A DNA stretch of 64,000 bases. It comes from Clostridiales bacterium. Its GTDB lineage: Bacteria > Bacillota > Clostridia > Lachnospirales > Lachnospiraceae. The notes under the pieces were generated by a model. It did not search any database, was not told where the DNA came from, and worked only from the letters and a program-made list of their open reading frames with translations. Location: NCBI GenBank assembly GCA_018365455.1, contig JAGZJZ010000004.1:124001-188000 (forward strand), read 5' to 3'. Below, in pieces: positions 43,747-50,843 of this stretch (positions are counted from its first letter, which is position 1; the number at the start of each line of letters is the position of its first letter). The translations under genes were made by a program, and so were the position numbers.

Positions 43747-45075
43747 ATGGAAGAAGCACTCATAAAACGAGTATTGCCACATAGCGTCGAGGCAGAACAG
43801 TCTGTAATTGGCTCTATGATCATGGATAGAGAAGCGATTATGACTGCTTCCGAGATTATCAGCAGCGAAGATTTCTATCAGCACCAGTATGGGGTTTTAT
43901 TTGAATCCATGCTGGAATTGTACAATGAAGGTAAACCGGTAGATCTGATTACATTACAGGACAGGCTAAAGGAAAAGGAAGTACCTCCGGAAATCAGCAG
44001 CCTGGAATTTGTAAGAGATCTGCTGAATGCAGTACCGACTTCAGCTAATGTAAAATATTATGCTAACATCGTTCAGGAAAAGTCAATGCTCCGGAAACTG
44101 ATCCGGACGACGGAAGATATTGCAAATACCTGTTATGTGGCAAAGGACAGGCTGGAGGATATTCTGGGTGATACCGAGAAGAAAATATTTGATATCGTGC
44201 AGTGCAATACTTCCGGTGATTATGTCCCGATTAAGGAAGTTGTGCTGAATGCATTGGATAAAATAGAGCAGGCTGCCAAAAATAAAGGGAGTGTTACCGG
44301 AATACCTACCGGCTTTATTGATCTGGATTATAAGACATCAGGATTCCAGCCTTCCGACCTTATTCTGATAGCAGCCCGTCCTTCTATGGGTAAAACGGCA
44401 TTTGTATTAAACGTTGCACAGAATATGGCATTCAAGGAAAATAAAACAGTAGCGATATTCAGTTTGGAAATGTCAAAAGAGCAGCTGGTTAACCGTCTGC
44501 TCTCCCTGGAATCTAAAGTTGATTCCCAATCCATACGAACCGGTAATCTGTCGGACGAAGATTGGTCCAAACTGATTGAAGGCGCAGGGATTATTGGAAA
44601 ATCCCATTTGATTATTGATGATACACCGGGTATCTCTATCAACGATTTACGTTCCAAATGCCGAAAGTACAAACTGGAACAGGATCTGGGAATCATTATT
44701 ATTGACTACCTTCAGTTGATGACCGGAAGTAAAAAAACAGATTCCAGGCAGCAGGAAATCTCCGATATTTCAAGATCTCTGAAAGAAGTTGCTAGGGAAC
44801 TGCATGTACCTGTGGTTGCACTGTCTCAGTTGAGCCGTGCAGTAGAACAGCGTCCGGAACACCGGCCTATGTTGTCTGACCTTCGTGAATCCGGAGCGAT
44901 AGAGCAGGATGCCGATGTGGTTATGTTCCTGTATCGTGATGATTATTATAACAAAGATACCGACCGGCCCAACATTGCCGAAGTAATTATAGCAAAACAG
45001 AGAAATGGTCCCATTGGTACGGTAGAGCTTGTATGGCTGCCGAATTATACGAAATTTGCAAACATGCAGAAGTAG
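43747..45075 (+). CDS. dnaB: Replicative DNA helicase
   Basis: DnaB of 442 aa: N-terminal helical domain (LPHSVEAEQSVIGSMI), linker, and RecA-type motor with Walker A ARPSMGKTAF (about 210-219), Walker B IIIIDYLQLM, and the LRESGAIEQDADVVMFL motif. It unwinds DNA at the replication fork. GGAGG precedes the ATG; the gene is last in the gdpP-rplI-dnaB unit. Confidence 0.97.
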   Translation: MEEALIKRVLPHSVEAEQSVIGSMIMDREAIMTASEIISSEDFYQHQYGVLFESMLELYNEGKPVDLITLQDRLKEKEVPPEISSLEFVRDLLNAVPTSANVKYYANIVQEKSMLRKLIRTTEDIANTCYVAKDRLEDILGDTEKKIFDIVQCNTSGDYVPIKEVVLNALDKIEQAAKNKGSVTGIPTGFIDLDYKTSGFQPSDLILIAARPSMGKTAFVLNVAQNMAFKENKTVAIFSLEMSKEQLVNRLLSLESKVDSQSIRTGNLSDEDWSKLIEGAGIIGKSHLIIDDTPGISINDLRSKCRKYKLEQDLGIIIIDYLQLMTGSKKTDSRQQEISDISRSLKEVARELHVPVVALSQLSRAVEQRPEHRPMLSDLRESGAIEQDADVVMFLYRDDYYNKDTDRPNIAEVIIAKQRNGPIGTVELVWLPNYTKFANMQK

Positions 45076-45082
45076 CAGGAAG

Positions 45083-45116
45083 AGCGTTCATCTTGATTCA
45101 GGGTGGGCGCTTTTTT
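45083..45116 (+). terminator. Terminator of the gdpP-rplI-dnaB unit
   Basis: AGCGTTCATC (45083-45092) pairs with GGTGGGCGCT (45102-45111), using four G-U pairs, and is followed by six T residues, 8 bases after the dnaB stop. Confidence 0.75.
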
Positions 45117-45186
45117 ATAAAATATAGATTGTGCTAAAATAATATGTTGCCAATATAAAGAAAAAAATATAAAGTTAATATTTATG

Positions 45187-45215
45187 TTGACTTCATAAAC
45201 GCTTTGTCCTATAAT
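45187..45215 (+). promoter_or_regulatory. Consensus promoter with a 200-base leader
   Basis: TTGACT (45187-45192), a 17-bp spacer and TATAAT (45210-45215). The downstream gene starts about 200 bases later; the leader shows no clear terminator or known riboswitch motif. The rest of the 45117-45418 gap is AT-rich and empty. Confidence 0.75.
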
Positions 45216-45418
45216 AAAATATATATTTCTAATGAAGCAGATCTGCTTTAACTTCCCATTATAAGAATATTTAAGTGAAATTTTATAGAATATCCATGGC
45301 AAGGAATTTATCTGGTTGTTAAAGAGTTGCTAATCTTTATTTTTATCAAGGATCTTTCGCTTCTGATCTTGAGGCATTCAATACCTGAGGGAATGGATCC
45401 ATAGAAGGGAGTGGATTC

Positions 45419-46273
45419 ATGCCAAAGGAGATGTTACAATGGCATCCGGCTTTTTATGCTGTACTTCAGATAGAACTGCAGGACGAATTTAAACATCTGG
45501 ACTTTGAGAATGAACATATGCTGGGGACGAAACCAAAGCAAATTGATGTATTGGTAATTAAGAATAAGGAGAATATCCGGATTAAAAAGAACATTGGACG
45601 GATTTTTCGAAAATATAATATCATTGAATATAAAAATCCAAAAGATTATTTAAGTATAGATGACTTTTACAAATGCTATGCTTACGCCTGTCTGTTCAAA
45701 CAGGAAGGAAGCGGTCATGCCCCAATTGATATCAGAGATATCACCCTTACTTTTGTAAGCAGGCGTTTTCCTTTAAAATTAATCAATCATTGGAAGCGGG
45801 TAAGGGGATTTCAGATAGTAAAACAAGAAGAAGGGATTTTTTATATTTTGGGGGATATTATGCCAATACAATTACTCATAACCAGAATGCTTACAAAAGA
45901 AGAAAATCTATGGTTAAGAGGATTAGATGAAGGCATAAATGACAGAAGACTGATGGAACATTTATCCAGGGAGTATGAAAAGAATCAGAAAAACCAGCTT
46001 TATCAGTCTGCAATGGATATGATAATAAGAACCAATAAGAAAGAGTTTCAGGAGGCGAAGAACGATATGTGTGAAGCGATCAGAGAATTATTTAAGACCG
46101 AACTGGAAGAAGCAGTTGAAGAGGCAGTGACCCATGCTACCGGTAAAGCCAGATGTGATATGCTGAATGCCTTAGAAGACATTCATAATAATATACCCCT
46201 TAAAAAGGTGCAGGAAAAGTATATTTTAACAAAAGAGGAAATAACCCGTCTGAAGAAATTAGCAATGTATTAA
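45419..46273 (+). CDS. PD-(D/E)XK nuclease-fold protein of unknown role
   Basis: Protein of 284 aa with the core pattern of a PD-(D/E)XK nuclease: Glu19, Asp43 in KQIDVLVIKN, and Glu70-x-Lys72 in IIEYKNP. A C-terminal helical part (about 190-270) is rich in Glu, Lys and Ala. Similar proteins occur in many copies in Lachnospiraceae and are related to Rpn/PDDEXK transposase-like nucleases, but no function is established for this group. It is monocistronic with its own consensus promoter. AAGGGAGTGG precedes the ATG. Confidence 0.6.
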   Translation: MPKEMLQWHPAFYAVLQIELQDEFKHLDFENEHMLGTKPKQIDVLVIKNKENIRIKKNIGRIFRKYNIIEYKNPKDYLSIDDFYKCYAYACLFKQEGSGHAPIDIRDITLTFVSRRFPLKLINHWKRVRGFQIVKQEEGIFYILGDIMPIQLLITRMLTKEENLWLRGLDEGINDRRLMEHLSREYEKNQKNQLYQSAMDMIIRTNKKEFQEAKNDMCEAIRELFKTELEEAVEEAVTHATGKARCDMLNALEDIHNNIPLKKVQEKYILTKEEITRLKKLAMY

Positions 46274-46357
46274 TGCGTTAGACGGGAATTTCGTCGAAGC
46301 CTGAATTTTCCTGATGAAACGGGTGTTTTCCTGACATTATTTGCGATATCTCCATGT

Positions 46358-46385
46358 TTGAATCTAAGAATCAATATGATATAAT
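46358..46385 (+). promoter_or_regulatory. Promoter of the MerR/RacA-like gene
   Basis: TTGAAT (46358-46363), a 16-bp spacer and TATAAT (46380-46385) with an upstream TG (TGATATAAT). Confidence 0.7.
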
Positions 46386-46459
46386 AGCCATGTGCAGATT
46401 TACGTTTTGCTTAGAGCCAAAATGCCTGTATAGATTCTATTTTATAATGGAGGGGACGT

Positions 46460-47305
46460 ATGGAAATAATGGACGAGACGAGATATATGATCTCCGATGC
46501 GGCTAAGAAGGTCGCAGTAGAAGCGCATGTTCTGCGTTACTGGGAAGAGGAACTGGAACTGCCCATAGCGCGGACTGAACTGGGTCACCGATACTATACA
46601 GAAGAAAATATTCGTATATTTCAGAATATTAAAGAACTGAAAGAGAGAGGATTTCAATTAAAGGCAATCAAAGTTTTAATACCGGAGATTGCAAAAAGGG
46701 AAATCAAAAATACAGATAACATTATTCACCTGGAAGAGAAACTGAACAGGAAATCACTTGATAAAGATCATGAAGCAGATAAACAGGTACAGGCTGCCGC
46801 TTCAGAACAAGAGAGAGACAAACAGAAAGAACAGACAGCAGAAGGTATGCAGAAGCCTCAGAAAGAGACTTTGACTGAAAGCGCTAAGGACAAGCCGCAT
46901 CAGAATGGAAACAGTCAGGATAGACCAGTTAAGGACGGTAAAAGAGAAACCGTATCAGATAAAAAAGATTCCGAAAAGTGCGTTGCGGATGTATTGGAAA
47001 CAACGTTATCGGAACTGGAATTTGATGTGGATAAACTCCTTCAATTTGAAAAAATTGTGGGTAACATCGTCACAACTGCTTTAAAAGAAAATAACAAAGA
47101 GCTGAACGATCAGATCAGCGAAAGTGTTTCCAAAGAAATTGATTATCTGCTGAAGCTGCGTGAGGAAAAAGAGGAAGACAGATACAGACGTTTGGATGAG
47201 ACAATCCGGGCGCATCAGAACCAGGGTTCTAAACGTCTTGTAGCAGCTACCCAGTCCGAAGATGTGAAACCGCAGAAAAAAGGATTCTTTTTTTGGAGGC
47301 ATTGA
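46460..47305 (+). CDS. MerR-type HTH protein with long coiled coil (RacA-like layout)
   Basis: Protein of 281 aa. Residues 1-75 form a MerR-like winged helix-turn-helix (MISDAAKKVAVEAHVLRYWEEE; GHRYYTEENIRIFQNIKELKERG). A charged, Gln/Lys/Glu-rich linker follows, then a predicted coiled coil (about 185-260) and a C-terminal aromatic-basic tail KKGFFFWRH. The layout resembles RacA, which anchors chromosomes to the pole in sporulating Bacillus, but the sequence match is not specific; a plain transcription factor remains possible. GGAGGGG precedes the ATG. Confidence 0.65.
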   Translation: MEIMDETRYMISDAAKKVAVEAHVLRYWEEELELPIARTELGHRYYTEENIRIFQNIKELKERGFQLKAIKVLIPEIAKREIKNTDNIIHLEEKLNRKSLDKDHEADKQVQAAASEQERDKQKEQTAEGMQKPQKETLTESAKDKPHQNGNSQDRPVKDGKRETVSDKKDSEKCVADVLETTLSELEFDVDKLLQFEKIVGNIVTTALKENNKELNDQISESVSKEIDYLLKLREEKEEDRYRRLDETIRAHQNQGSKRLVAATQSEDVKPQKKGFFFWRH

Positions 47306-47359
47306 TTATAAGTCACAATTTTCCTCTATATACCTATGCTTCTTTCATGTCTGGTATTA

Positions 47360-47400
47360 CAAAAGTTCTCACCTAACAATTCCAGGTGAGAACTTTTGTT
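47360..47400. terminator. Bidirectional terminator, 15-bp stem
   Basis: CAAAAGTTCTCACCT (47360-47374) pairs perfectly with AGGTGAGAACTTTTG (47384-47398), followed by TT. It lies between two convergent genes and can serve both. Confidence 0.8.
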
Positions 47401-47411
47401 AATACGGTGAG

Positions 47412-48581
47412 TCAAGATTCAAAATACACAGATCTAATCATATCTGAATTCTGTATTTTTTCCAGATCTTCTTTACTAAGCCAGCTTACAAAACCGTAGA
47501 TAGATAAACCATTTTCTTCTATATAAGTACAACTGGATGCTATGGTTTCTCTTTCAATTCCAACCATTTTACAAAAACTATTCTGATGGGAAAGATAGCG
47601 CAGCATACTTACCATATGGCTTTCCATAGTAGTCTCATCATTTGTTAATGCATCCAGTTCATTCATTGTCAGATCGGTGGAATCCAGCTTTAAATATGGA
47701 TACCGGTCAGGATATGGGTTGTGGAGAATGAGCCCTTCCGGCTGCGTCTGGAAACCGGTAACGTAGTCTGAATAGGAAGCTGTTTCACTGGTTTTGCATG
47801 CTGCCCATGACAGGTTTATAAGATGTTCCTTTTCAAATGATTTGTAATCTGAGAAGGATTGATAGTCTTTGAAAGAGACATAGGCCCGATACATTTGGTC
47901 ATCCTGCAAAGTTGAGATTTTTTGCTCGATGTCTTCTTTGGGGATTCCGCTCCAGGTCCACTGTGCATAATGGTCTTCCGGCTTGAGAAGCAGATTGCCC
48001 ACGGGTAAGTTTAATATATTGGCGTCATACATCGTTAAATGATTGCGTGTTATTTTGCCGGCGTAAAGAGAAGGATAAGAATTTCCCCTGGTAATGGAAG
48101 GCTGCAGGAAAATATCATAGGACCCGTATTCTGTTGAGGATACGGCGACGGAGTCCTGAATATCCAGCGGCATCATCAGCTCTGTAAATACGCTCATATC
48201 CAGGGTTATTTGATTCATGTGCTCATCCAAAGTTTTTGCAGGATTATAAAAAAAGCTTTCCATAAGCGGTGAAAGACCAAATTGTATAAAGAGAATGAGA
48301 ATCAATGATATGGCAGTAAACACCGCACCCATTTTTAAGAATGCCTTTCGAATGGCTTTTTGGATCAGTGCGGAATCCGTGTCTTTATGAGCATGTGTTT
48401 TATCATTTTTGGCATCTTCATTATATTCTTCATGGTAAAGATGTTCCAGCTTAAGATCAATCGCTTCACTAAGATATTCTTCGATTAACTCATGTTTTTT
48501 GATTTCTTCTTCAATCCAGGCAATCTCTTCTTCAGTTGCTGTGTGGTTTCTATATTTTTCAAAAACAACTTCAAATTTCAT
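47412..48581 (-). CDS. Membrane anti-sigma factor
   Basis: Protein of 389 aa. A cytoplasmic N-terminus (about 1-82, charged and helical) is followed by one membrane helix (about 84-105) and a ~285-aa extracellular domain similar to the sigma-factor-regulator C-terminal family. It directly follows and overlaps by 11 bases the gene for an ECF sigma factor, so it most likely holds that factor inactive until an envelope signal releases it. ATG at 48581 has AGAGGTGG upstream; the open frame continues to 48707 inside the sigma gene and is not used. Confidence 0.8.
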   Translation of the reverse strand: MKFEVVFEKYRNHTATEEEIAWIEEEIKKHELIEEYLSEAIDLKLEHLYHEEYNEDAKNDKTHAHKDTDSALIQKAIRKAFLKMGAVFTAISLILILFIQFGLSPLMESFFYNPAKTLDEHMNQITLDMSVFTELMMPLDIQDSVAVSSTEYGSYDIFLQPSITRGNSYPSLYAGKITRNHLTMYDANILNLPVGNLLLKPEDHYAQWTWSGIPKEDIEQKISTLQDDQMYRAYVSFKDYQSFSDYKSFEKEHLINLSWAACKTSETASYSDYVTGFQTQPEGLILHNPYPDRYPYLKLDSTDLTMNELDALTNDETTMESHMVSMLRYLSHQNSFCKMVGIERETIASSCTYIEENGLSIYGFVSWLSKEDLEKIQNSDMIRSVYFES

Positions 48582-49059
48582 ATTTTTCCACCTCTTTCTT
48601 AAGCTCTTTTTTTGCACGGTGCACAATAATGCGCACGTTACCGGGGGACAAATCCAGTATCTCAGCAATTTCACGCTGAGGCATTTCAAAAAAATACTGC
48701 ATAACAAGCACCTCTCTGGACAGTATAGGAAGCTTCATTAATGCTTCCATTAGCAGACGGTTTTGTTCTTTTTGCAGAAAATCATCCAAGGGGGAGCCAC
48801 TTTCCTGAAAATGTTCCATGTCAGCTTCTGAAACTGTTCTTTGCTGTCGTTTTAAGTAATTCAGGCTTTCGTTTTTCCCTACTTTATACAGCCATGCACG
48901 GAAATTCGGATGTGATTTGTCTAATGACAGAAAAGCCTTTAAAAATGTTTCCTGCAGGATATCTTCTGCCGCAGAGGTATCCCGAAGAAGGGTATAAAGG
49001 TATAAAAACAGCTCTCTGGAATATCGCTCGTAGATCTCTTCCAGAATATTTGCTTCCAT
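48571..49059 (-). CDS. ECF-type sigma-70 family factor
   Basis: Sigma factor of 162 aa with region 2 (YTLLRDTSAAEDILQETFLKAFLSLDK; FRAWLYKVGKNESLNYLKR) and region 4 (LPILSREVLVMQYFFEMPQREIAEILDLSPGNVRIIVHRAKKEL). ATG at 49059 lies 7 bases after GGAGG; the ATG at 49065 is too close to it. The partner anti-sigma gene overlaps its end. Such pairs usually autoregulate. Confidence 0.92.
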   Translation of the reverse strand: MEANILEEIYERYSRELFLYLYTLLRDTSAAEDILQETFLKAFLSLDKSHPNFRAWLYKVGKNESLNYLKRQQRTVSEADMEHFQESGSPLDDFLQKEQNRLLMEALMKLPILSREVLVMQYFFEMPQREIAEILDLSPGNVRIIVHRAKKELKKEVEKYEI

Positions 49060-49248
49060 AAACATTCCTCCTCTCCTGACGATATAATGTAATAGCGTAA
49101 CTGTTCAGTATCATCGCAGTTAGGAGCAACAATCTATTTGAAATCGCCTTTGGCAATAGAACTTTTTCCTGCTGTCCTACGAATCGATGGTTAGCGCAGT
49201 AAATGCGCAAACCTGTTGTGTAGTACGTATTATTTTCTTTCTTATTAA

Positions 49249-49278
49249 GTATAACAATTAAGATTTCATTTTGTTACA
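49249..49278 (-). promoter_or_regulatory. Candidate promoter of the sigma/anti-sigma pair
   Basis: On the minus strand TGTAAC (49278-49273) resembles an ECF -35 and lies 16 bp from a TGTTATACT segment, which also provides a vegetative extended -10 (TATACT). The ~190-base leader downstream contains a GCGCA/TGCGC hairpin (49194-49208). The remaining gap to the ferredoxin terminator holds nothing else visible. Confidence 0.4.
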
Positions 49279-49390
49279 AAAATATAGATTTTTTTTGATT
49301 CATCTTAAAAAACAATATACCACACAGCGGAATGCACAGCTGGCAGAAAGCAATTTACAATCAAATTCTGGGAAATATTAATTTCAGACA

Positions 49391-49422
49391 TAAAAAAAAC
49401 ACGGGAGCATTACTCCCGTGTT
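49391..49422 (-). terminator. Terminator of the ferredoxin gene
   Basis: On the minus strand AACACGGGAG pairs with CTCCCGTGTT (49422-49413 with 49407-49398), loop of 5, followed by eight T residues. It begins 13 bases after the ferredoxin stop. Confidence 0.85.
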
Positions 49423-49434
49423 CGAATACCTTAA

Positions 49435-49605
49435 TTATTCTGCTGAGATAGCGCCTGTTGGGCATTCAGCTTCGCATGTTCCACAATCTAAGCAAGTATC
49501 TGCATCGATTACGTATTTTCCATCACCTTCGCTGATTGCTTCTGCTGGACATACTGGAGCGCATGATCCACAAGCTACACATTCGTCTGAAATTACATAT
49601 GCCAT
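49435..49605 (-). CDS. 2[4Fe-4S] ferredoxin
   Basis: Clostridial-type ferredoxin of 56 aa: MAYVISDECVACGSC starts the first cluster motif (Cys9/12/15, Cys19-Pro) and DTCLDCGTC the second (Cys38/41/44, Cys48-Pro). It carries low-potential electrons for fermentation enzymes. AGGAGG lies 7 bases before the ATG. It follows the pfl activase gene by 101 bases and may have its own promoter. Acidic and Ala/Cys-rich, as is typical. Confidence 0.95.
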   Translation of the reverse strand: MAYVISDECVACGSCAPVCPAEAISEGDGKYVIDADTCLDCGTCEAECPTGAISAE

Positions 49606-49706
49606 GATAATATCCTCCTTAATTTATATACTGTTTTTCGACTTGTCTGCCAAGCCTTTCAATTTATTCTAATACATTTATTATGATTATACAAGTGAAA
49701 TATTTG

Positions 49707-50456
49707 TTAATTTTTGTGCCGTTTTTGTCGAATACCGTCTAAAATCAGGGATTTTGCCCATATAACTTTCTCCTTGGGACAATTCTCCAGATCTTTTAGC
49801 GGATAATCCATGCCCAGCTGTTCATACTTAATTTTTCCCATATTATGGTACGGAAGTACATCCAGTGCTTTCAGGTTAGACAGTCCCCCTATATAATTAC
49901 CCAGTTCTGTCAGATATATGGGATCATCGGTAATACCGGGTACCAGTACGTGGCGAATCCACACAGGAATTTTCTTCTTCTCCAGATATTCTGCGAATTG
50001 AAGAATGCGTTCATTTGAATGTCCGGTCAGCTTTTTATGAGCTTCCAGGTTAATATGCTTAATATCCAGCATAACCAGATCGGTCACAGCTAACAGGCTG
50101 TCAAGTTTTTTTAGATACTCAGTATTTCCTGGTGCAAAGGTGATCCCTGAGGTATCAATGCAGGTATGGATATTCTTTTTTTTAGATTTTTCCAATAGAT
50201 CGGTAACAAATTCAATCTGGAGAAGAGGCTCACCGCCTGTGACGGTGATACCTCCATTTTTATAAAAGGCACGGTTCTTGTCGTAGTTGGACAGTATTTC
50301 TTCCGAATCCATCCAGGTGCCGGCATTTACCTCCCAGGTATCCGGGTTGTGGCAATACTGACAGCGCATAGGGCATCCCTGGGTAAATACTACATACCGG
50401 ATACCCGGTCCATCTACGGTACCAAAACTCTCTAAAGAATGAATACGGCCTTTCAT
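49707..50456 (-). CDS. pflA: Pyruvate formate-lyase activating enzyme
   Basis: Radical SAM activase of 249 aa. Cys28, Cys32 and Cys35 (CPMRCQYC) hold the [4Fe-4S] cluster; FGTVDGPGIRYVVF and YHNMGKIKYEQLG are typical of PflA. It abstracts the hydrogen from the glycyl-radical residue of pyruvate formate-lyase, here located on the separate 80-aa protein encoded 38 bases upstream. AAAGGAGG precedes the ATG. Confidence 0.95.
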   Translation of the reverse strand: MKGRIHSLESFGTVDGPGIRYVVFTQGCPMRCQYCHNPDTWEVNAGTWMDSEEILSNYDKNRAFYKNGGITVTGGEPLLQIEFVTDLLEKSKKKNIHTCIDTSGITFAPGNTEYLKKLDSLLAVTDLVMLDIKHINLEAHKKLTGHSNERILQFAEYLEKKKIPVWIRHVLVPGITDDPIYLTELGNYIGGLSNLKALDVLPYHNMGKIKYEQLGMDYPLKDLENCPKEKVIWAKSLILDGIRQKRHKN

Positions 50457-50494
50457 AGTTTACGCCTCCTTTGATTGATGACAATCACGCAGAT

Positions 50495-50737
50495 TTACAT
50501 TGCGCCATGGAATGTTCTTGAGATAACTTCATCCTGCTGTGCTTTTGTCAGTTTGTTGAAGTTTACCGCATAACCGGATACACGGATGGTAAGCTGTGGA
50601 TATTTTTCAGGATGAGCCTGTGCGTCCAGTAATGTATCACGGGTGAATACGTTTACATTTAAGTGATGGCCGCCTTTTTCAACATAGCCGTCTAAAAGAT
50701 TAATTAAGTTTTCAACCTGAGCATTATTAACTGTCAT
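50495..50737 (-). CDS. Stand-alone glycyl-radical domain of pyruvate formate-lyase
   Basis: Protein of 80 aa equal to the C-terminal domain of PflB: LLDGYVEKGGHHLNVNV, then RVSGYAVNFNKLTKAQQDE with Gly55 as the radical residue, ending RTFHGAM. It is also similar to GrcA/YfiD, which repairs PFL, but here the large subunit encoded upstream lacks this domain entirely, so this peptide should be an essential subunit rather than a spare part. AAGGAGG precedes the ATG, showing real independent translation. It lies between the large subunit and the activase. Confidence 0.92.
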   Translation of the reverse strand: MTVNNAQVENLINLLDGYVEKGGHHLNVNVFTRDTLLDAQAHPEKYPQLTIRVSGYAVNFNKLTKAQQDEVISRTFHGAM

Positions 50738-50798
50738 AGTATTGTCCTCCTTATAAATGATAATTGCATGTGAGTCAATCGGTTACATCTATTTCGAA

Positions 50799-50828
50799 TA
50801 TATGGGGAGGATAAATCCTCTCCATATA
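50799..50828 (-). other. Hairpin between the two pyruvate formate-lyase genes
   Basis: 14-bp arms (50799-50812 and 50815-50828, TATATGG... / ...CCATATA) with one mismatch fold into a hairpin 15 bases after the large-subunit stop. There is no T-run, so it more likely stabilises or processes the upstream message than terminates it. Confidence 0.55.
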
Positions 50829-50843
50829 ATTGATTTAAAGATT

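Noticed and set aside
49418..49672. 84-codon plus-strand frame
   Set aside because: It is the antisense of the ferredoxin gene, whose two cluster motifs, ribosome site and terminator on the minus strand are clear.
49686..49720. Possible ferredoxin promoter and Rex half-site (GTGAAATATTT)
   Set aside because: TATAAT has no -35 at a workable distance, and the Rex match is one-sided.
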